A DNA stretch of 27,602 nucleotides from Cochliopodium minus. Taxonomy: Eukaryota > Discosea > Himatismenida > Cochliopodiidae. This document shows positions 10,638-19,488 of the stretch, one piece after another. The stretch is taken from NCBI GenBank assembly GCA_024220525.1, contig JAMYWO010000142.1, positions 50,254 to 77,855 of the forward strand, given 5' to 3'. A program made the translations under genes and the position numbers. The number at the start of each line of letters is the position of its first letter. The stretch's first letter is position 1. The notes beneath the pieces were generated by a model, which saw only the letters and a program-made list of their open reading frames with translations, made no database searches and had not been told where the DNA came from.

Positions 10638-12707
10638 ATGAATAACTTGAATTTGTTCAAGAAAGCTTATGATATAGATTTGAATGTAGACAGTACATAT
10701 CTTAATTTCACTATTTCAGATATAAATTTGACTAGATTTTTGAAAAAGAAACCAGCAAAAAAAGAAGAGAATGATAAAGAAGTTGAAACAATACCTCCAC
10801 AAGTCAATGAATCTAATTATTCATATACACCAATGGAATCGATAAATATGACCGATAATGGAAATTATAATGAAGAAAGGCAAAAAGAAGAAGAAATTAA
10901 ACAAAAAATGAACCATCTGATGGTTGGATCAAACTATTATTTGAATATGGATTTCGATGATGTAGGAGAAGAAAAAATAAATACTGGATCAAAAGAGGAA
11001 AGCTACGATATTGAATCCTCAACAAGTGAAATCGAAACATCAGCAAATAATTTAGGTTATTCTACTCCTGCAGTCGAAAGAATCCATTATCAATTTATGT
11101 CAGAGACATCTGAAGAAAAAAAAACTGATTCGATAATTGAAACTGACAATACACCATCTTCATCATATGATGTTCTTGATCATAAAAAGATACAAACCAA
11201 TAATAATAATAATACAGAAAAAAGAAAGCTGCATATCAAATTAACGAAATTCTATGAATCACCTTTGAATCATCATGAGGATCAGTCTTATCATTCTCCT
11301 ATTATGTTCACTGAAAATTCATCAACTGATTCACCTAAATATATGGCTTTGCAAACAGTGAAATCAGTGAATACAAATGATAATAATGATAACAATAGAC
11401 CAACCAATTTGTTATTCACTTCAAACAGTATTGATGAAAATTTGACGAGGAAAGAATTCGATTTTGGAAAATATCATTGGGTGAAAGAATTTTATTACGC
11501 AAATGATATAGATTCTCCAGAAAAGCATTATGAAAACATCTCTAAGATCGGTACAAGGGTAAGGAGAAAAAAAATTATAAAATATATTTTTTATAATTTA
11601 TTTTTTAATTTAAAATATATATTTATAAACAATTATAGTTTGTTGAATGTGCAGGTAAAAATAAACAAGATAACCAATATTAATTGAATCTCAATTTTTT
11701 TTATAAAAAGAATTTTATGGCAGAATAATCATCAGCGAAAAGAATTTGCCCAACGATCTAAAGACCATCAAACCTACTGATCTTGGAGGAATTGCTGGAG
11801 GAGATAAATTTTCAGTTCAAGGAATAATATTCAAGGTAAAAGAAAATAACAAGGAAGTTAAGAAATATATTCATCCTCAACTTGATTTTTTGTTTGAATA
11901 GTTTGCTTTAGATGTCAAAATAAACCGTGAACCAGAAATGTACTTGTATGGAGGCACGAAGAGTTCAACTGAAAACAGCAGGAAGGCTGCTGGGAGAGAA
12001 TTGGTTTCATTGGAGTCCATTTTAACAGTAGGAGTGAAAGGAATGTACTTGCCACTAATGGTAAAAGATTTTTTTTAAAAATAATTATAAATAAATAAAT
12101 TAATTTCTTTTAAAATAAAAAGTCTCTTGTTGACTTCAAAGGTTATAGATTAATTTGTGTCAGTAAGTTGCCTATTTTGAGGGACACAATCATCTATGGG
12201 AGCTGTGATGTAAAAAAAAATAAAATTTTTTAAATTTTATTATTTTAACTATCATTTTTTATACAGGGAGGACGTAATGTACACTCATCCCCGTTAGTTT
12301 CTAAACAAATGAGAGATTTGGCAGATAAACTAAATCTGAAAGGACATCAAGTGGGAGTAAAAGAAACTCTAATTCATGGTAAAAAATTAAAAATTTATAA
12401 AATAAAACCAATAATAATCAAAAATTTTTTCATAATTTATCAAGGACCTGGAGACATAGAAGTACATCTTGGAGAAGACTCAAATTATTACCTCATAGAT
12501 TTTGGAAGGTTATTTTTTTTTTTTTTTCATTTTATTTTTAAATATCTTAAATTAAAAAACTTTGTCTCCTTATTTAAAAATCTAGACTTATGCCACCGGA
12601 AGCACGTAAAGAAAAATCAATTAATTTATATGATTTTTGGTTTTAATCTTTTTTTTTAATATTAAATAGCTCCTTACAAAGCCAGACCAGGGAAAAAGAG
12701 AAAGTAA
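10638..12707 (+). CDS. Short CLU-domain (clustered-mitochondria type) protein
   Basis: CLU proteins (CluA/Clu1/CLUH) act in mitochondrial distribution and bind mRNAs of mitochondrial proteins. Model: exons 10638-11550, 11711-11835, 11902-12060, 12123-12209, 12267-12378, 12445-12508, 12586-12605, 12670-12707 (about 505 aa). Residues 1-304 are acidic, Ser/Asn-rich and unlike known CLU N-termini. From about 305 the conserved core can be read exon by exon: G-I-A-G-G-D-K-F, Y-G-G-T-K, K-A-A-G-R-E-L, G-V-K-G-M-Y-L-P-L-M, L-V-D-F-K-G-Y-R-L-I, Y-G-S-C-D-G-G-R-N-V-H, L-K-G-H-Q-V-G, G-D-I-E-V-H-L-G-E-D, I-D-F-G-R-L-M-P-P-E-A-P. The reading then ends in a basic K-K-R-K. Usual family members exceed 1200 aa with N-terminal and TPR regions, both absent here. 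The exact C-terminus is unsure: a donor at 12704 could join to 12846. Alternative: a partial gene copy. Confidence 0.8.
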
Positions 12708-13021
12708 TTTTATCAAGGATTCAAAAAATTTTTTTTTTTTTTTTATTTTTATTTTTATTTTTATTTTTATTTTTATTTTTATTTTTATTTTTATTTTTAT
12801 TTTTATTTTAAAATTAATTTTTTTCATTTTATTTTTTTTTTTCAGGTGGATTCAATACAATCTATTTTAGAAAATGGATTAGAGGTAGAATGGGAAAATT
12901 ATGATACANTGAATTCGATTTTTAGATTTATGAATTTCAGTATATGAGCTTTTAAATTTAAAAAATATCTAATGTGATGGATATTTGCCAATAGAATCAA
13001 TTGTTTATGAGTTATTGAGTC
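12708..13021. other. Gap after the CLU gene: hexamer repeat and possible 3' exon
   Basis: Mostly T-rich repeat. A candidate acceptor at 12845 opens a short frame, which could be an extra CLU 3' exon in a different phase or merely 3' untranslated sequence. Position 12909 is an undetermined base (n). The convergent beta-trefoil gene ends at 13022. Confidence 0.5.
12735..12812. repeat. (TTTTTA)n hexanucleotide microsatellite
   Basis: About eleven to twelve near-perfect copies of a T5A unit preceded by a pure T run. On the minus strand it reads as an artificial Lys-Ile repeat, which is not a gene. Confidence 0.9.
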
Positions 13022-13300
13022 CTAGTATATCTCGAATTTTCTTTAAAAAAACAATATTTACTTTTCCCAAGCATCACAATGTGAGATCAAATTCACAATA
13101 GTGAATAAATCATTGGCTCTCAAATAAGTTCCATACACAGAGGTGAAGGTATAAAGATTGAGATGTTTATGTACGATCCATTTCTCTTTGTCTCCCAATT
13201 TCTTCGATAGATTGACTGATTTATCTTTGCCTGCGCTCATATAATTTCCATGGTAAGATAGAAAACTTATAATGTCTCCATCTTTGAAACTTATTTCCAT
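13022..13300 (-). CDS. Small hisactophilin/fascin-like beta-trefoil protein (two of three repeats)
   Basis: Model: exons 13062-13300 and 13022-13040 joined over a 21-bp gap (13041-13061); 85 aa, stop TAG. Two beta-trefoil-type repeats are visible about 39 residues apart: Y-H-G-N-Y-M-S-A at 16-23 and V-Y-G-T-Y-L-R-A at 55-62. Each is followed by a strand-like stretch and an aromatic (W41; W78). The pattern is that of hisactophilin and fascin-like actin-binding beta-trefoils. Those use three such repeats (about 118 aa) or more, and the histidine loops of hisactophilin are missing. A 21-bp intron would be unusually short, so the frame may instead end at the TAA right after W-E-K (13058-13060), giving about 80 aa. 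Either way it is a short form, perhaps a dimer-forming or decayed copy. Function is inferred from the repeat pattern only. Confidence 0.55.
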
Positions 13301-13450
13301 TTTTTTTTGGTTTTTTTATTAAATTGAATTTATAATCAAGGAATAAATTAGATCAATGGTTTTCTTCTTTCAAATAAAGCTAAACTTCCAAATAAGTAAA
13401 CATTTTATTACTTAATGAATATTTTTTTATTTTTTTTTTTTTTTTAAAAA

Positions 13451-15794
13451 ATGAGGAAGTCTATTACAGTGCTTGATCTTACATCAGATCGTATCAAATT
13501 GATAGATAAAAGAAAAATAGATATAAATCATCCATGGATCAACGATGAGAATCACAAGCATTTGGTAATATTTTGAATTAAACTCATATATTTTAATATA
13601 GGATTTATAGAATCGAATATTTAAAGTATGTGATTATTATAAGCAATATATCACCAACAATAATTACATGGGAAATTGTTTGGAGAATGAATATTTTGAA
13701 AGTCTGATCTATGAAAAGAAAATAACAAAAATTGACTTTGAATTCTTCTCAAGTGTGCAATTTACGGATACATTCAGCATATTCGAAGATATAATGAACG
13801 AAAAAAAGCCATTCGCCATCGTATCATTGTTTGATCTCCTCAATTTCTTTGATTGGTGCCTTAAAAACCGCAAGATATCAATTGGTGATATCATCAAGCG
13901 GAATTTATCTGCAGCTATTGGGAAATTAGAATCATTATTGAATGAGCACGCTATAATTGAATTAAAAAATTTTTCAGAGGTAATAATAAAAAAGAACCTT
14001 CATTCTTGCTGATATATCAATCAATAAATAAAAAAACATAATTTATACCAAACATGATTGATCCATCAGCATAAGGGCAAATTTTTTTTTCTTTGAATAT
14101 GGACTCCAGACACATATTTTTAACACGATAAAAAAAATCATACATGTATATTGTAATTTACAATTAATATTTACATCCAGTGTATATAATTATGCAAATT
14201 ATTTTTCAAGCTATTTTCATACATCCAAAATCAATAAAAAAAAAAGATTAATTAAATTGAAAGGAACAATCAGTCATTAAATTGATAAATTTTTTATAGA
14301 AAATTATAAAAATAGATTGCCAGAGCTACCTTTCCAAATTCATTTTGGTAGAAAAGCAAAAGAATGATATGAAGAACGGACTCGCAAAACTGATAAAATA
14401 CATCAAGTTGCACATCCTCAACTTAGGAAGGGAGTTCATCTTGTCCAAAGAGGGATTAATGTACATCAATCATTACTGCTCTTTCCTTTTGATAATTACC
14501 AAATATGCCCGAAAATGTCGAACAAACTTGGCATTGAAGCTTTCTGAGTTTATGTAAAAAAATTTAATTAATTTTTTTTATTTTAATATTAATTTAAAAT
14601 TTTATTTTTGAATTATTCTCTGATTTTAATTTAAATTTATTTATATTTTTAATATTAGGAACTGGTACAAAAATCAACAGGCTGATATAAAAGATGAGGA
14701 ATTTTGTGGCAAGGCTGAAGAAATCATCAACAACTTTTTGGTTCTCATTAGAAAGGAAGAAAGATCCAACAAAAAAGGAAAAATGTCCCAAAGTCTGATC
14801 GGGAATGGTAATAATTTTTAAACATCATTTTTAAACATCAATTTTTTTTTATAATTTTTTTATTAATAACATTTTTTTTTATCATTTTTTCTTTAATTTT
14901 TTTTTTTTTGATAAATTTTTTTATTTTTATGAAGAAATGGAAAATAAGTTTAACATTAAAAACAACGAAAACAATCAGGAAGAGAAAGCGTATCCGAAAT
15001 CTCAAAACATGATGATCCACGAGAAAATGGAAGAAGAAGAAAAAGGATCTCAAGAGCTCTTCAGCCAAGGAATTTTCAGCGAGAAAAAGTCGAACCAAAA
15101 CAAAGAAAATAGAAAAAGAGATAGCGAAGAAGGTTCCGACAAAAATTCTTCTCAAAATAAAAAGTCAAATTATAGTCAATATCCTCCTAGTTCCTTTCAT
15201 CAAAAATATCACCCACAAAACTTTGATTTAAACAACGAAAAGTATGGGATAAAAATCAAAAATCTGAAGAAGAAATACAAGTCTTTGAAAAGCGACAATA
15301 AAAAATTGAAAGAAGACAATGAGAAGATGAGGGATAGTGCTGAGAAGATGAAGGAAGAGTTTAAACAGGAAATAGAGAAGATGAAAGAGTTCAACAAAAA
15401 CGCTTTTGACAGCATTTTCAACAATTTTAACAATACTAATAACACGAATAATAATTCTTTTTCTCGTTCGAATCCATATTACCCTCAACATTTTTTTCAG
15501 GCACAAAATAGTATGGGATTTCTGAATAATCATCTACCTAATAATCTTGGCCTTTTCACTCAAGCTAATACTGGAAATGTCCCTCCTTATTATAACCCTG
15601 TTAACCCTACTTTCCCTGGTTTTAATTCTATTCTCAACTCTAATTTCAACAATCCTCCAAACATCTCTCCACAATACAATGATCCAAAAAATCCACCAAA
15701 AAATAGTACTAACAATAATACTAATAATTTCAACAATCTTCCTCCTTCGAATGATCCCAATGTTTCTCCCCTCACTCAAAACAATCCTAATTAA
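13451..15794 (+). CDS. fam-6: domain A / split domain B / coiled-coil protein with N-terminal VLDLTSD
   Basis: Unrecognised family. Model: exons 13451-13564, 13611-13979, 14300-14553, 14659-14807, 14935-15794 (about 581 aa). Exon 1 (38 aa) has I-T-V-L-D-L-T-S-D at residues 5-13, the clearest SIM-like motif in the window with V-I-D-L-T, and ends near H-P-W-I-N-D-E-N. Domain A is 39-161 (M-G-N-C-L-E-N-E-Y-F, F-F-S-S-V-Q-F, F-F-D-W-C). Domain B is about 162-290. Its core (Y-I-N-H-Y-C, then L-S-E-F-M-N-W-Y) is interrupted by an intron inside the Met codon of F-M-N-W, a position not split in other members. The coiled coil is at about 398-453 (K/E-rich heptads). The tail is N/P/F-rich and lacks a SIM-like end. 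First member of the plus-strand array. Confidence 0.77.
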
Positions 15795-15913
15795 ATTCAT
15801 TTTTATAATTCTCAAATTATTAACAAAGTTGATGTAAACCCATCATCATTTTTTTAAATTCATATTGATTTTTATAATTATAATTATAATTATATAAATT
15901 TAAATAAAATAAA

Positions 15914-17567
15914 ATGGAAATTAATAAAAACGATTCTCCATTAAATAAAGATAAGGTTTGTTGATTAAGGATTATTTATTGTTTTATATTTATTTTATAG
16001 AACATTCTAGGACAAATATTTTCAGATCATAAAAATATACGAAACATATTTAAGCATTAAAAATCAACTATGGAATGGATTTGAGAGATTATATCTCGAT
16101 TATTTGATAGATGTAAAGAAAATGACATCTATTGACTTTGATTATTTCACAACGAAAGATTTCATCGATACATTCGACCAGTATATCAATGAAAAAGTAA
16201 ATCATGGAAGATTCCCTCTCATATTCTTCAATGATTTGTTTTTATTTTTTGGATGGTGTAATTTCAAGATGGAGAAAGAAAAAGATCAACAAATATATCT
16301 TAAATTAGCTATCAAAACATTGAAATCAAAGATGGAAGAATCTTCACTTGAAATATCGAAATATCTTAAAAATGTAAATTGCTTTTTTCTTTTTATACAA
16401 TAAATATCTTTAATATATAACTTGATTATTGAATGGATATCTCTAAATAATACTTGATAATCACAAATTATTTTCAAGAGAACCAAAAAATTAGATTTAA
16501 AAAAATACATTCCAAAATATAAAGAAGAAAAACCAAGTTTCAGCAACAAAACAGAAGAAAAAATGTGTATTTTTCTTGAATTCTTGAAATTCCACTCAGT
16601 GAAATTAGATAAAGACATCCTAACAAAAAAAACCATCATCCAATACTTTAATTTCTTTTTGATATATGTTTTTGTGGACGAAATAAAGTCTTATGCAAAA
16701 AAAAAAGACTATTACCATGAGTTGAACAATTATCTCATTTGGTGCAAAAGCCACAAGTCGGAAAATTCCGAAGAATTTCAAGAGATTCTGGAAGAGTTAA
16801 GCATTTCTTTCAAGAAACACAACAAGGTGAAACATTTTGTTACATCTTTATATTCATTATATTAAAGTTATTCTAAAATGAAATGTGTAGGTCTTTAGAG
16901 AGGTGCACGAACAAAAAAATGTTGTTCAAAATTCTCCGCACAAGAAGATTGAAATCAAAACAAGATCACAGGAAAAAACCAGTAAAAAGTTTTTTTTTAA
17001 AAAAATAATATTTTTAATTTCTTGATGATTTGTAAAGATAAAAGAAAGAAAAAAGAGTTTGTAGAAAATGAAAATATTAGTGCCAATGAATTATTTTTCA
17101 TTAATGAGATGTTGAGCTCTGAAGAAGATATTACAAGTTACGAAAATAAGGAAATAAAAAAGCCTATAAATTTGATAAAGAAAGTTATTTTGGAAAGTTC
17201 CAACAGAGAAAGTTCTTTTCGTAGAAAAAAAACTCACAAAAAAATTGAAAGATCAAGTTTTTACATCAAAAAACTCCAAAAATACAAATTTCTCAACAAA
17301 AAATTGAAAAAGGACGTTGAGGAATTTAAAACTATCCTCGCTCTCGTTCAAAATTTATTTCCCAATACACCCAACGCACCTTTTCCCTTTTTTCCTAAAT
17401 CCAACAACATTCCAAAAGAGGGTATGACAAAAAGAAACAGTATCAACAATGAAGTAACCAAACTGATTGAATCATACAAAGAAAAAAACAAACTTTTAAA
17501 GGAAGAAGTCGATAAATTTTCTTTTTCTCTTATTCCTTATTTAAATTGTTTTTCTCTAAACAATTAA
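15914..17567 (+). CDS. fam-7: short family member
   Basis: Unrecognised family. Model: exons 15914-15955, 16011-16373, 16479-16826, 16891-16981, 17038-17567 (about 457 aa). The 14-codon first exon lacks the usual W-L peptide and its donor is the unusual GTTTGT, so this exon is the least certain. Domain A is 15-135. It opens D-K-Y-F like the E-K-Y-F of fam-2 and fam-3, then W-N-G-F-E, F-F-N-D-L-F-L-F-F-G-W-C. Domain B is 136-251 (K-Y-I-P-K-Y, Q-Y-F-N-F-F, L-N-N-Y-L-I-W-C); the usual Cys after Y-x-N is replaced by Leu. Two short coiled coils lie near 355-390 and 420-446, separated by a P/F-rich segment. There is no long Asn tail and no SIM-like end. Confidence 0.7.
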
Positions 17568-17698
17568 TATATTGAGAATCTTATACATTTTCAATTAAAT
17601 TAATTACAAACTTTTCTTTTTTTTTTTTTTAACTGAAAATTTTATATATAATTGTGATTGTAATTTAATAAATTGAAATATAAAAAAAAGATTGATTG

Positions 17699-19274
17699 AT
17701 GATAAGTGAATTGAATTTTAGAATTAGACCATGGTTGAATTGGCCAATGATTGTAAAAAAAAAAATAAAAAATTTATTTGAAGCAAATTTTTAAAATATA
17801 AAAGAAAAGCTATGGAGAATATTTCGTTTTATATGGAATTTACACAAATGACGTGGAAAATTACAAGGGAAATGGATTGGAAGGGGAATATTTTAAAAAA
17901 TTGAAAGAGAACAACATCCCTATAATAAATGAAACATTTTTCTCAACAACTATATTCCCAAATTCATTCATACTCTTCAATGAAATCCGCAGACAAAAAT
18001 TTTCCTTGATAATATTTTACGATTTGATGGCATTTTTCATGTGGCTAATGAACAGAGAAGAAATAAAAAGGATAGAAGGGAGTTTAAAAAACATAAATGA
18101 AGCAATAATAAATCTGGATAATCATATAGAATGGGAAAATAATAGATTTGCAATGAGATTAAGCAAAGGAGTAAAAAAAAATGACTAATTCAACAATTTA
18201 ATTATAATATTGATAAATCGCAAATTATATTTTCAATTGTAGTTAGATGAACAAGAACTTGAAACATACTTTCCTAAATACGAAGTTCTTCAACCAAAAA
18301 GCAAGGAGATCTCAGGATTCAGCACGTTTTTGAAGTTCATCAAAATGTATTTCCCAGAGAACCCTCCTGAAGACTTTTATTGCAACAAAGAAACAGTCAA
18401 CTACATAAATTATTTCTGTTATTGTATTTATGCAAACTTCAAAAAGGCGACAGCTACAAAAAGAAACTATTTCACTTCTGTAAGAAAGTTTTTGAAATGG
18501 TGTTTGGGAAAGGAAAAGTCATTTATAAAGAAAGACTTTTTACACGACTGCAAGGATGTTTTGGACGAGTATTTGAGGCTCATTAAAATCAAGTTCAAGA
18601 AAGAGAGCCCCAAAGATAAAACAGATTCCAACAAAAAAACAACGAAGAAGCGAGTTTCGAGGGAAACTTCTCCTTCTGCCGTAACGAACAAAGAAGGAAG
18701 TATTGAGATCAGAGAAGGAAGTATTGAGATCAAAGAAGGAAGTATTGAGAACAATTCTTCTCCCAACTATTTAGAACTTAGTGAAACTGCTTCCAACAAA
18801 AGAATTTGTATTGATCTTTCAACTCCTCCCGAAGAAGAAATTGTCGAGAGGGATCCTTTCACCAAAGCAGATGAACTTATCTTTAGAGAATTTGTCGAAG
18901 ATACTATTGTTGATCAGATCTCTGATCTTAAAATGGTTAATCTTCTATCTGAAAAAAAGAATCTCTTCTTACAGTCTGAATACGATTCAATAAAGTTGGA
19001 AAATCAGCTTTTGAAGGTGGAAAATAATAATTTGATTAATGAAAAAGAAATGCTTTTGGATGATTTGGGAAGAAAAGATGAACAAATTAACAAATTACTT
19101 AAGAAATTGAGTGACAAGAAGATGGAAATTGCAAAATCAAAAGAAAACATGGAATTGATTTTAAGAGGGATTGAATCTTCTAACACTGTTCAACCTTATT
19201 TTTTTCATTCTCAACCACATCATTTTCATGCTCAACCAAATAATAATGTCAACCCTTCTCATCCTAACAAGTAA
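17699..19274 (+). CDS. fam-8: domain A / domain B / SIM-like / coiled-coil protein
   Basis: Unrecognised family. Model: exons 17699-17752, 17805-18170, 18243-19274 (about 483 aa); domain B and tail share one exon. Residues 1-18 end R-P-W-L-N-W-P-M-I. Domain A is 19-140 (Y-K-G-N-G-L-E-G-E-Y-F, F-F-S-T-T-I-F, F-F-M-W-L; the Cys is lost). Domain B is about 141-262 (Y-F-P-K-Y, N-Y-I-N-Y-F-C-Y, K-R-N-Y-F-T-S-V-R-K-F-L-K-W-C). Then a basic linker, three copies of E-G-S-I-E-[IN] (291-310), and I-C-I-D-L-S-T-P-P-E-E-E at 328-339, a textbook-looking SIM with an acidic flank. The coiled coil at about 364-454 is the longest uninterrupted in the plus array. The C-terminus is H/Q/P/N-rich (F-H-S-Q-P-H-H-F-H-A-Q-P). 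Function unknown. Confidence 0.77.
18693..18752. repeat. 21-bp in-frame tandem repeat (E-G-S-I-E-I-K) inside fam-8
   Basis: Units 18693-18713, 18714-18734 and a shorter third to 18752, nearly identical at DNA level (one base differs between units 1 and 2). It lies just upstream of the SIM-like motif. Confidence 0.9.
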
Positions 19275-19488
19275 CAAAATACATTGATCTTGATTTGTTA
19301 AATAATAAAATCAAAAAAAAAAAAATTTCTTTCTTTCTTTTTCACTCAAAAAAATATATTTAAAAATATTAAAATAAAATCGTACAATATAAAAATTATA
19401 AAAAAATAAAAAATAAAAAATCGATTGTAAAATAAATTACAAAATAAATAATATAAAAAAAAAAAATTTACAAAATAAATAATAATAA

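Noticed and set aside
12621-12827. Lys-Ile repeat open frame on the minus strand
   Set aside because: Pure translation of the T5A microsatellite.
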